Below, piece after piece: positions 10,438 to 18,005 of a DNA stretch of 64,000 bases. Source of the DNA: Pseudomonas berkeleyensis (GTDB lineage Bacteria > Pseudomonadota > Gammaproteobacteria > Pseudomonadales > Pseudomonadaceae); the NCBI RefSeq assembly GCF_014109765.1, contig NZ_CP059139.1, positions 744,001 to 808,000 on the forward strand, in the 5' to 3' direction. A model generated the notes under the pieces. That model saw only the letters and a program-made list of their open reading frames with translations, did no database searches and was not told the DNA's origin. Numbering within the stretch: position 1 is the first letter of the stretch; every line of letters starts with the position of its first letter. Position numbers and translations under genes: made by a program.

Positions 10438-11874
10438 ATGTTGCGCAGACTTTCCCTGGCCATTGCCGTGGCCGCCGCTTCGGTCGGCCTGGTTCAGGCC
10501 GAAGAGGCCCCGCTGTCCAGCAAGACCGACCTGGTCACCGTGTATCAGGAAGCGGCGAAGAACAATGCCGATATCGCCGCCGCCCGCGCCGATTATCAGG
10601 CCCGTCGCGAAGTGGTACCGCAGGCGCGTGCCGGCTTGCTGCCCAACCTGTCGGCCGGCGCCAACTACGGCGACACGCGCACCGAACTCGACTCCCCCAG
10701 TGCGACCATTTCGCGCAGTGGCCTGGTGTACCAGGCCAACCTCAGCCAGCCGCTGTTCCGCGCCGACCGCTGGTTCCAGCTGCAGGCGGCCGAGGCTACC
10801 AGCGAGCAGGCTTCGCTGGAGTTGTCCGCTACGGAGCAGAATCTGATCCTGCAGAGCGCTGAAACCTACTTCGCCGTGCTCCGCGCTCAGGACAACCTAG
10901 CCTCGACCAAGGCCGAAGAAGCCGCATTCAAACGTCAGCTGGATCAGGCCAATGAGCGTTTCGACGTTGGCCTGTCTGACAAGACCGATGTGCTCGAAGC
11001 GCAAGCAGGGTTCGATACCGCACGCGCCAACCGCCTGCTCGCTGAGCGCGCGGTGGATGATGCCTTCGAAGCTCTGGTGACCCTGACCCACCGTGATTAT
11101 GTGGCTGTCGAAGGGATCGTCCACAGCTTGCCGGTGCTGGCGCCGACGCCGAACGACGCCAAGTCCTGGGTCGATACCGCCGCCGCGCAGAACCTCAACC
11201 TGCAAGCCAGCCTTTACGCCGTGACGGCTGCCGAGGAAAACCTGCGTCAGCGCAAGGCCGGCCATGCGCCGACCCTGGATGCGGTGGCCAGCTACCAGCA
11301 GGGCGACAACGACAGTTTGGGTTTCACCAATTCCGGCGGGCTCCCTCGTTACAGCGGTGACGTTTCGCAGCGCTCCATCGGCCTGCAACTGAATATCCCG
11401 ATCTACAGCGGTGGCCTGACCAGCTCGCAAGTGCGCGAGGCCTATCAGCGTCTGGGCCAGACCGAGCAACTGCGTGAGAGCCTGCGTCGCCAGGTGGTGC
11501 AGAACACCCGCAACCTGTTCCGCGCGGTGAACACCGACGTGGAAACCGTGCAGGCGCGTCGTCAGTCGATCATCTCCAACCAGAGCGCGCTGGAAGCCAC
11601 CGAGATCGGTTACCAGGTCGGTACCCGCAACATCGTCGACGTGCTCGATGCCCAGCGCCAGCTGTACAGCGCCGTGCGTAACTACAACGATGCACGCTAC
11701 GACTACATCCTCAACAACCTGCGCCTGAAGCAGGCCGCCGGCACCCTCAGCCCGGCTGACCTGGAGGCCCTGGGTAGCTTCCTCAAGCCGGACTACAACC
11801 CGGACAAGGACTTCCTGCCGCCGGATCTGGCATCCGCCGCTGAAGAGCGCCTGAAGAACAATCAGGACTTCTGA
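10438..11874 (+). CDS. opmH: TolC-family outer-membrane channel (OpmH-like)
   Basis: Outer-membrane efflux duct used by RND pumps and type I secretion systems. The 478-residue protein has a cleavable signal peptide (LAIAVAAASVGLVQA, cut near residue 21) and two tandem outer-membrane-efflux repeats (about 35-215 and 240-430) with long helical hairpins. Landmarks include YFAVLRAQDNL and GYQVGTRNIVDVLDAQ, the latter a highly conserved TolC signature. It lies next to thiC, as opmH (PA4974) does beside thiC in P. aeruginosa. No inner-membrane partner gene is adjacent, which is typical for the housekeeping TolC. A strong terminator follows. Confidence 0.92.
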   Translation: MLRRLSLAIAVAAASVGLVQAEEAPLSSKTDLVTVYQEAAKNNADIAAARADYQARREVVPQARAGLLPNLSAGANYGDTRTELDSPSATISRSGLVYQANLSQPLFRADRWFQLQAAEATSEQASLELSATEQNLILQSAETYFAVLRAQDNLASTKAEEAAFKRQLDQANERFDVGLSDKTDVLEAQAGFDTARANRLLAERAVDDAFEALVTLTHRDYVAVEGIVHSLPVLAPTPNDAKSWVDTAAAQNLNLQASLYAVTAAEENLRQRKAGHAPTLDAVASYQQGDNDSLGFTNSGGLPRYSGDVSQRSIGLQLNIPIYSGGLTSSQVREAYQRLGQTEQLRESLRRQVVQNTRNLFRAVNTDVETVQARRQSIISNQSALEATEIGYQVGTRNIVDVLDAQRQLYSAVRNYNDARYDYILNNLRLKQAAGTLSPADLEALGSFLKPDYNPDKDFLPPDLASAAEERLKNNQDF

Positions 11875-11891
11875 GTCGCTCGTTGCAAGCC

Positions 11892-11919
11892 AAAAAGCCC
11901 GACGCAAGTCGGGCTTTTT
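11892..11919 (+). terminator. Intrinsic terminator after tolC/opmH
   Basis: AAAAAGCCCGAC with its complement around a short loop, followed by a T run. It ends the tolC transcript. Confidence 0.85.
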
Positions 11920-11937
11920 GTTTATGGCGCTCATCCC

Positions 11938-12034
11938 GTAGGGTGCGCCGCGCGCACCGGCGATATCGGGGGTTCGGCTGCGGTGCGCGCGGTATTCAGC
12001 CGCTGATGCTCCCCCCGGATTGCATCCGGGCTAC
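11938..12034. repeat. Composite REP-like palindromes at the waaA 3' end
   Basis: Two palindromic units: GTAGGGTGCGC with its GCGCACC return arm (11938-11958), and CCCGGATTGCATCCGGGCTAC (12014-12034). The second unit contains the waaA stop codon (TAG at 12033-12031 on the minus strand). Related units occur at 32901, 49207 and elsewhere in the window. Confidence 0.75.
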
Positions 12035-13296
12035 ATCAGGCGGCGTAACCCCTCCAGCAGCCGCTCCAGCGCGCCCTGGTTGGCCTTGAGTACAGCCAGA
12101 CCGGCCTGGCTCATGCGCTGCACCGCGTCAGGTTCGCTCAACAACTGCGCAACTTTTTCTGCCAGCTGCGTTTGGTTTTCGGCCTCGCCCAGCGCTCCGG
12201 CCTCACGCAACTGCGCGGCGATTTCCAGGAAGTTGAACAGGTGCGGACCGCTCAGTACCGGTTTGCCCAAAGCGGCTGGCTCCAGCAGGTTATGCCCACC
12301 GTTGACCACCAGGCTGCCGCCGACGAAGGCGATATCCGCCAGCGCGTAGAGAAACAGCAGCTCACCCATGGTGTCGCCCAGCAGCACCTGGTCGCCGGCC
12401 TGCACGGATTCACCCGTGGAGCGGCGGCGTGTCGTCAGCCCTTGCTTGATGCAGAGCTCATAGACCGAGTCGAAGCGCTCAGGGTGACGCGGTACCAGGA
12501 GCAGCAGCGCGTCGGGTGATGTGCCCAGTAGCTGGCGATGAGCGGCGAGGATGATTTCGTCTTCACCGGCATGAGTGCTGGCGGCGATCCACACCGGGCG
12601 TTGCTCGGCCTGCCACTGGCGGCGCAACTCGACAGCACGCTGCAACAGTTCGGCATCGATCTTCAGATCGAACTTGATCGAGCCGGTCACCTCCACGCAG
12701 TCAGGGCGTGCACCCAGGTCGAGAAAGCGCTGAGCTTCGGCCTGGGTCTGCACCGCGATCAGCGACAGCTCGGCGAGCATCGGTGCCGTCAGCTTGCGAA
12801 AGCGCGCGTAACCGCGTGCCGAGCGCTCGGACAGGCGCGCGTTGGCCAAGGCCACCGGGATGCCGCGCTTGGCACATTGATGGATATGGTTCGGCCACAG
12901 TTCGGTTTCCATCACCACGGCCAGGCGTGGCTGTACGCGATCGAGAAAGCGTGCGGCGGCCCAGGGCAGGTCATAGGGCAGGTAGCAGTGTTGCACGCTG
13001 CCGCCAAACATCGCCTGGATGCGCTCGGAGCCGGTCGGGGTCATGCAGGTGACAGTGATCGGCAGTTCGGGATAACGCGCCTGCAGCGCGCGGATCATGG
13101 GCGCAGCGGCGATGCTTTCACCGACCGATACCGCGTGTACCCAGATGCCGCCTGGCTTCATCGCGGGCAGGCCAAGGGAGAAGCGCTCCTTGACGCGGTG
13201 AGCGTAAGCCGGTGCCTTGCGCGCGCGCAGCGCCAGGCGCAGGGCGATCAGGGGCAAGGCCAGGTGCAGCAGCAGGGTATAGAGGAGTCTGTTCAT
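12031..13296 (-). CDS. waaA: 3-deoxy-D-manno-octulosonic acid (Kdo) transferase WaaA
   Basis: Inner-membrane GT30 glycosyltransferase that adds Kdo to lipid IVA, the first core step of lipopolysaccharide synthesis. The protein is 421 residues with an N-terminal membrane anchor (LLYTLLLHLALPLIALRL), the WVHAVSVGES block near the catalytic glutamate, and a C-terminal GT-B donor domain with the FVGGSLVVNGGHNLLEPAALG motif typical of the family. The frame is open further upstream, but MNRLLYTLL at 13296 is the start expected from family length. It follows the LysR gene by 43 bp on the same strand, as in P. aeruginosa PA4988-PA4989. Confidence 0.96.
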   Translation of the reverse strand: MNRLLYTLLLHLALPLIALRLALRARKAPAYAHRVKERFSLGLPAMKPGGIWVHAVSVGESIAAAPMIRALQARYPELPITVTCMTPTGSERIQAMFGGSVQHCYLPYDLPWAAARFLDRVQPRLAVVMETELWPNHIHQCAKRGIPVALANARLSERSARGYARFRKLTAPMLAELSLIAVQTQAEAQRFLDLGARPDCVEVTGSIKFDLKIDAELLQRAVELRRQWQAEQRPVWIAASTHAGEDEIILAAHRQLLGTSPDALLLLVPRHPERFDSVYELCIKQGLTTRRRSTGESVQAGDQVLLGDTMGELLFLYALADIAFVGGSLVVNGGHNLLEPAALGKPVLSGPHLFNFLEIAAQLREAGALGEAENQTQLAEKVAQLLSEPDAVQRMSQAGLAVLKANQGALERLLEGLRRLM

Positions 13297-13339
13297 GGGG
13301 GCGCAGCTTATCGCCGCCGGCGGTGCGCTGGAAGGGCGG

Positions 13340-14227
13340 TCATACCTGCGGACGCAGCAGTTCGCGCGCCAGACAATCAGCCAGCCAGTTGGCCGCGGGG
13401 CCGAGCGCCCCGTCACGTCGGCATACCAGCTCCACCACCAGCGGCAGCGGCGCCCAGTCGCTGCGCAGCTCCTGCAAGTGGCCCTGGTAGGTCGGATACT
13501 GCGCTACGTGTCGGGGCAGCCAGGCCCAGCCGAGGCCGCGGATGACCAGCTCGGCCATCACGTAGAAACTGTCGGCGCGCCACGCCAGCGGACTGATCTG
13601 TTCACCGCCGGGGTAATGGCTGTCTTGCGGGGTCATCAGCAACTGACGGTGTTCGGCCAGGTCGCGGCGCTCCACGCTATCGAGCCCCGCCAGCGGATGT
13701 TGCGGGCTACATACCGTGACCATCTCGATGGTGCCCAGGCGCTGGCTCTCCAGTTCCCTTGGCATCTGCCCGTGGTGAAACAGCAGGCCCAGGTCGGCCT
13801 GGTGCTGCAGCAGCTTGCGCGCCACGTCGCCCTGCGCGCCGCTGGACAGTTGCACTTCGAGCAGGGGAAAGGCGTCGGCGAGTGCTTCCAGGCTGGCCAG
13901 TACCGGTTGATAGGGCATGGCTTCGTCCTGCGCCAGGCGCAGACGTGCCTCCTCGCCTCGGGCCAGGCCGAGCGCGCGGCCATCCAGGCGTTCGCATTGC
14001 TGCAATACGCTACGGGCCTGCTCCAGCAGGGCCGTCCCCGCCTCGGTCAACTGAGGCTGGCGCCCGCTGCTGCGTTCGAACAGGGTGACGCCAAGATCGC
14101 TTTCCAGCAGGGCGATGGCGGTGCTGACGGCCGACTGCGCGCGTCCGACCTCACGCGCTACCGCTGAGAATGACCGGCATTCGGCGGTGCGGACGAACAG
14201 CTGCAGCTGATCGAGATTCCAGTTCAT
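13340..14227 (-). CDS. LysR-family transcriptional regulator
   Basis: 295 residues: an N-terminal winged helix-turn-helix (about 3-62, SFSAVAREVGRAQSAVSTAI) and a C-terminal LysR substrate-binding domain. It is divergent from the EmrE-type pump with an 89-bp intergenic region holding a LysR-type inverted repeat, so control of the pump, of itself, or of both is likely by context. The inducer is unknown. The arrangement equals P. aeruginosa PA4989. Confidence 0.92.
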   Translation of the reverse strand: MNWNLDQLQLFVRTAECRSFSAVAREVGRAQSAVSTAIALLESDLGVTLFERSSGRQPQLTEAGTALLEQARSVLQQCERLDGRALGLARGEEARLRLAQDEAMPYQPVLASLEALADAFPLLEVQLSSGAQGDVARKLLQHQADLGLLFHHGQMPRELESQRLGTIEMVTVCSPQHPLAGLDSVERRDLAEHRQLLMTPQDSHYPGGEQISPLAWRADSFYVMAELVIRGLGWAWLPRHVAQYPTYQGHLQELRSDWAPLPLVVELVCRRDGALGPAANWLADCLARELLRPQV

Positions 14228-14233
14228 GGCCAG

Positions 14234-14254
14234 CCTATCTCAAATATAGATAGG
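14234..14254. promoter_or_regulatory. LysR-type operator candidate between lysR and emrE
   Basis: Perfect inverted repeat CCTATC-N9-GATAGG, containing the T-N11-A pattern of LysR-family binding sites. It is centred 17 bp upstream of the LysR start codon, fitting autorepression and activation of the divergent pump. Confidence 0.6.
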
Positions 14255-14316
14255 TAATGACTTTATCCCATCATGGGAGTTCTTAGAATGGCGGCCATCT
14301 TTCAGGAGTCGCCGTC

Positions 14317-14649
14317 ATGCCCGGATACCTCTATCTCGCCATTGCCATCGCGGCCGAAGTGGTCGCCACGACCTCAATGAAGGCTATCGATGGCTTCAGC
14401 AAGCCGCTGCCGTTGCTGCTGGTCATTGGCGGCTACGGTATCGCCTTCTGGATGTTGACCCTGGTGGTGCGCACCATCCCGGTGGGTATCGCCTACGCCA
14501 TCTGGGCGGGGTTGGGCATTGTGCTGGTCAGCATCGCCGCTCTGTTCATCTACCAGCAGAAGCTCGATCTGCCTGCGGTGCTGGGCATGGGGTTGATTGT
14601 CAGCGGCGTGGTGGTGATCCAGCTGTTCTCTAGTTCCACCGGCCACTGA
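14317..14649 (+). CDS. emrE: Small multidrug resistance efflux protein (EmrE-like)
   Basis: Proton-coupled exporter of lipophilic cations, working as an antiparallel dimer in the inner membrane. It has 110 residues and four transmembrane helices; the membrane-embedded essential Glu14 is present in AIAAEVVATTSMK. GIAYAIWAGLG matches the helix-3 kink signature of Qac/EmrE rather than the Gdx/SugE subtype. It is divergent from a LysR gene and upstream of the FAD oxidoreductase gene, as for P. aeruginosa emrE (PA4990). Confidence 0.92.
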   Translation: MPGYLYLAIAIAAEVVATTSMKAIDGFSKPLPLLLVIGGYGIAFWMLTLVVRTIPVGIAYAIWAGLGIVLVSIAALFIYQQKLDLPAVLGMGLIVSGVVVIQLFSSSTGH

Positions 14650-14763
14650 GTCCCGTGCGTACCTGAGGCCTTCGGTGCGTGCGACCTGGGCGACCCCGTG
14701 ACAGCCTACGGGTGTTGCCTGAAGCCGTTATACTGCCCGCCTGTTTTTCGCCGAGGCCCGTTC

Positions 14764-15939
14764 ATGTCCCAGTCTCTCAGCACCGATGTTCTGATTGTCG
14801 GCGGTGGTATTGCCGGCCTCTGGCTCAATGCGCGCCTGCGTCAGCAGGGCTTCGCCACCGTGTTGGTGGAGCGCGGCAGCCTGGGTGGAGGGCAGAGTCT
14901 GAAGTCGCAGGGCATCATCCATGGCGGTGCCAAGTACGCTCTGCATGGCGCGCTGACTGGCGCCTCTGAAGCCATCGCCGATATGCCGCGACGCTGGCGC
15001 GAGGCACTGGCCGGTAATGGCGAGCTGGATCTCTCAGGCGTGCGCATCCTTTCCGACGCTCATTACCTGTGGTCGCCCGGTACCCTGGCGGGCAATCTCA
15101 CCAGTTTCTTTGCCAGCAAGGCTGTGCGCGGCAGGGTCGATCAGGTCAAGGGTGAGCAATTGCCGCCGGCGCTGCAGCATCCGAAGTTCAAGGGCAAGGT
15201 CTATCGCCTCGCTGAACTGGTGCTCGATGTGCCGAGCCTGATCGCCCGTCTGGCCGAACTCGCCGGTGATAGCCTGCTGGCTGCCGAGCGTATCGAACCG
15301 CTGCAGGAAAGCGGTGAGCTGTGCGGACTTATCGTCGACGGTCGTGAGATTCGCGCGCAGCGCGTGGTGCTCAGTGCCGGTGCCGGCAATGCCGAGCTGC
15401 TCGCGGCGCTGGGTATCGAGCAGCCCGCTCAGCAATTGCGTCCTTTGCATATGGTGCTGGCCAAGGGCCCGGCGCTGAAGCCGTTGTACGCCCATTGCCT
15501 GGGGGGCGGGCCCAAGCCTCGGGTCACCGTTACCACCCATCCGGCAGCCGATGGCCAGTGGGTCTGGTACCTCGGCGGCGATCTGGCCGAGGCCGATGGC
15601 GTGGCACGCGATGAAACGGCGCAGATTCAGGCCGCGCAAAAGGAAATGGCGGCGTTGCTGCCCTGGGTCGACCAGAGCCAGACGCGCTGGGCCACGCTGC
15701 GCGTGGATCGTGCCGAACCTGCACAGTCGGGCCTGGTACGCCCGGATAACGCCTTTCTTGCCGAGCAACAGCGCTTACTGGTGGGCTGGCCGACCAAGCT
15801 GGCACTGGCGCCGGACTTCGCTGACCGCGTGCTGGCGACCCTGCAGCGGGATAACCTGCAGCCGGTTGCACATACGCCGCTTCCCGAGTTGCCGCGCCCA
15901 CCACTGGGACAGCCGGTGTGGGAGGCGTTGCTGCCATGA
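14764..15939 (+). CDS. FAD-dependent oxidoreductase (DAO superfamily)
   Basis: 391 residues with an N-terminal dinucleotide-binding motif (DVLIVGGGIAGLWLNARL) and a second nucleotide-binding region (LSAGAGNAELLAALG near 215-230), typical of the D-amino-acid oxidase/glycerol-3-phosphate dehydrogenase fold. The substrate is not known. ATG at 14764 is preferred over an upstream GTG because the FAD motif then begins near residue 9. Its stop overlaps the start of the aldo/keto reductase gene (ATGA), so the two are translated together and may act in one pathway; PA4991-PA4992 have the same order. Confidence 0.85.
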   Translation: MSQSLSTDVLIVGGGIAGLWLNARLRQQGFATVLVERGSLGGGQSLKSQGIIHGGAKYALHGALTGASEAIADMPRRWREALAGNGELDLSGVRILSDAHYLWSPGTLAGNLTSFFASKAVRGRVDQVKGEQLPPALQHPKFKGKVYRLAELVLDVPSLIARLAELAGDSLLAAERIEPLQESGELCGLIVDGREIRAQRVVLSAGAGNAELLAALGIEQPAQQLRPLHMVLAKGPALKPLYAHCLGGGPKPRVTVTTHPAADGQWVWYLGGDLAEADGVARDETAQIQAAQKEMAALLPWVDQSQTRWATLRVDRAEPAQSGLVRPDNAFLAEQQRLLVGWPTKLALAPDFADRVLATLQRDNLQPVAHTPLPELPRPPLGQPVWEALLP

Positions 15940-16745
15940 GCACCCTGCACGATCTGCATCGCCCATTGGGCTCCACCGGCTTGCGGGTTTCGCCGCTGGG
16001 CCTGGGGACGGTCAAGCTCGGTCGTGATCAGGGGGTGAAATACCCCAACGGTTTCACCATCCCTGACGATGCCCAGGCCCTGGCGTTACTGCGGCAGGCG
16101 CGCGAACTGGGCATCAACCTGATCGATACCGCGCCGGCCTATGGTGTCAGCGAGCAGCGCCTCGGCCCGCTGCTGCGCGGTCAGCGCGATGAATGGGTGA
16201 TCGTCAGCAAGACCGGCGAGGAGTTCGAGCAGGGACAGTCGTTCTTCGACTTTTCCGCCGCGCATACTCGCCTGTCGGTGGAGCGTAGTCTCAAGCGTCT
16301 GGAGACCGATCGCATCGACCTGCTGCTGGTGCATTCCGACGGTAACGATCTGGCGGTGCTGCGTGATACTGGCGTTTACGAGACGCTCGCGGCGCTCAAG
16401 CGCGAAGGCAAGATCCTTGGCTACGGGATTTCCGGCAAGACCGTCGAGGGCGGTCTGCTGGCGCTGGAACACGGTGACTGTGCCATGGTCACTTATAACC
16501 TGAGTGAGCAAGGCGAAAAGCCGGTGTTGGACTACGCTGCCAGTCACGCCAAGGGAATTCTGATCAAGAAGGCGCTGGCCAGTGGGCATGCCTGCCTGGC
16601 TGATGGTGTCGATTCGGTACGTGCCAGCTTCGAGTTGATCTTCGCTCATCCCGGTGTCAGCAGCGCCATCGTCGGCACCATTACCCCCGCGCACCTGGCG
16701 GCCAATGTCGCGACCGTGGCGGCGGTGTTGCGAGGTAATCGCTGA
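15936..16745 (+). CDS. Aldo/keto reductase
   Basis: NAD(P)H-dependent TIM-barrel oxidoreductase of 269 residues. The catalytic Asp and Tyr are visible in NLIDTAPAYGVSEQ, with Lys in VIVSKTGEEF and His in LLLVHSDG. The C-terminal SSAIVGTITPAHL matches the cofactor-binding end of the family. It is translationally coupled to the upstream FAD oxidoreductase by a 4-bp overlap. The last base of its TGA stop is the first base of a MITE-like element, so its 3' end may have been shaped by that insertion. Confidence 0.88.
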   Translation: MSTLHDLHRPLGSTGLRVSPLGLGTVKLGRDQGVKYPNGFTIPDDAQALALLRQARELGINLIDTAPAYGVSEQRLGPLLRGQRDEWVIVSKTGEEFEQGQSFFDFSAAHTRLSVERSLKRLETDRIDLLLVHSDGNDLAVLRDTGVYETLAALKREGKILGYGISGKTVEGGLLALEHGDCAMVTYNLSEQGEKPVLDYAASHAKGILIKKALASGHACLADGVDSVRASFELIFAHPGVSSAIVGTITPAHLAANVATVAAVLRGNR

Positions 16746-16886
16746 GAACCTATTCACGATCTCGCGAGCTAGAGCGATACAAGGCAAGAGCAAGCGAAAA
16801 AGCGGAGTTTACGAATTGTAAATGAGCATTTTGAGCTTGTTTTTAACGCAGTAGCGCCGACGCGCAGCAGATCGTGAACAGGTTCT
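16745..16886. mobile_element. MITE-like element with 18-bp terminal inverted repeats
   Basis: 142-bp AT-richer non-coding element bounded by AGAACCTATTCACGATCT on the left and its complement with one mismatch on the right. It is too short to encode a transposase. The ends are flanked by TGA on both sides if the repeat is read from GAACCT, a possible 3-bp target duplication. Elements of this look are, from memory, common in P. mendocina- and stutzeri-type genomes. Confidence 0.75.
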
Positions 16887-17034
16887 GAGGCTCTTGGTCA
16901 CGTCCTCTTACAGGCCTGGGTTGTATTGAATGGTCGGCTTGGGGCAGCCTTGAGCGGTTTTCGCTTCAACCTGACCCTCGTGTGGACGCCGGCGGCCGAG
17001 TCGGCTTCATGCCCAGCTGGAACAAGGAGTCGAG

Positions 17035-17940
17035 ATGCCGCGTACGCTGATCCGCAAGGACCCGAGTAACTTCAAGACCCTGCCGCTATTCGTCGAGGCC
17101 GGCCCCGACGGCCTGAGATACCAGAGCCTCGGGCAGCCGCTGAATTTTCGGCAGATGCTCGAGCGGCGTCGGCCAGTGGAGATCGCAGACAGTTCACGCT
17201 TCGCGGTGGAACTGGCCAACCTCGGCGTTTCCGTGCGCCTGACCCTGCGTCTGCACGGGCGCGACTACTGGCTGCTGGTGCGCCAGCACCGCCTGGATCG
17301 CGGTGACACCGTACTCAAGCTGATTTCTGGCTATGTGCCCGCGCATGAGCTGAACCTGCCGCTGCTGACCGCCATTCAGGAAGTGGCCGAAGAGTGTCTG
17401 CTGGAAAGTGCGGAGGGCTGGCTGGGCGGGCGTTTCGGCGATACCTGGCTGCCCACGCCGTATCAGGGAGCGCTGCGCTACCGCGAGTCGAGTCATTTCC
17501 GCCTTAGTCCGTTGTCCGGCGCCGCGCGTCCGGTGCAGTGCGGCAACCTGACCTTGCTCGAGCGGCCGCGTGCCTACGTGCATCTGCCCACGGCATCCTT
17601 GCAACTGGTCTACGACCTGAGCCTGGAATTGCCGCGCGATGCCCGTCAATTGAGCCTGTTCCACGTCGATGAGTGTCTGGAGGATGGCCAGTTGGTTGCA
17701 CGTCTGGAGCGTCGTCGTCCGGACATCTACCTGTTGGCCTTGCAGCGCGGTGTGCCCAACGGTGGTCTGTTCACGCTGCGCAAGGGCGAGTTGCTGCCGG
17801 CCAGTACCCGAGGGGTGTGGTTGTCGGAGAGCTTTGCCGAGCAGGACGGCTGGCTGGTGCGTGACGAGCGGATTCGCTGGAAGGATTGGCTGAGCCGCTT
17901 CGCGGCATCGACGCAGCAGCGCGTCTCGGTTGGCGCGTAG
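17035..17940 (+). CDS. Conserved protein of unknown function with a Nudix-like motif
   Basis: 301 residues, soluble, with no signal peptide or membrane segment. A good Shine-Dalgarno (AAGGAG) precedes the ATG. Residues about 101-125 read SGYVPAHELNLPLLTAIQEVAEECLL, which resembles a Nudix box (GX5EX7REUXEEXGU). Here the spacer is nine rather than seven residues, Q replaces R and L replaces the second G. The family is conserved next to serB/ahpA in Pseudomonas (PA4962-like position). Whether it hydrolyses a nucleoside-diphosphate compound is unknown. Its TAG stop lies inside a REP-like palindrome. Confidence 0.7.
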   Translation: MPRTLIRKDPSNFKTLPLFVEAGPDGLRYQSLGQPLNFRQMLERRRPVEIADSSRFAVELANLGVSVRLTLRLHGRDYWLLVRQHRLDRGDTVLKLISGYVPAHELNLPLLTAIQEVAEECLLESAEGWLGGRFGDTWLPTPYQGALRYRESSHFRLSPLSGAARPVQCGNLTLLERPRAYVHLPTASLQLVYDLSLELPRDARQLSLFHVDECLEDGQLVARLERRRPDIYLLALQRGVPNGGLFTLRKGELLPASTRGVWLSESFAEQDGWLVRDERIRWKDWLSRFAASTQQRVSVGA

Positions 17941-17989
17941 GGCGGGGGCAACCCGCCGTTGGCCGTTTGGCGGGTTTCGCCCGCCCTAC
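17937..17989. repeat. REP-like palindrome GTAGGGCGGG...CCCGCCCTAC
   Basis: A 53-bp inverted repeat with perfect 10-bp outer arms and an inner GGCGGG/CCCGCC-type pairing. Its second to fourth bases form the stop codon of the upstream gene, and it ends 16 bp before the convergent ahpA stop. Confidence 0.75.
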
Positions 17990-18005
17990 ATGGGCTGCGC
18001 CGCTT

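Noticed and set aside
16745..17034. Small gene between the aldo/keto reductase and the Nudix-like gene
   Set aside because: No open frame with a ribosome site; the space is the MITE-like element plus about 150 bp with no visible signal.
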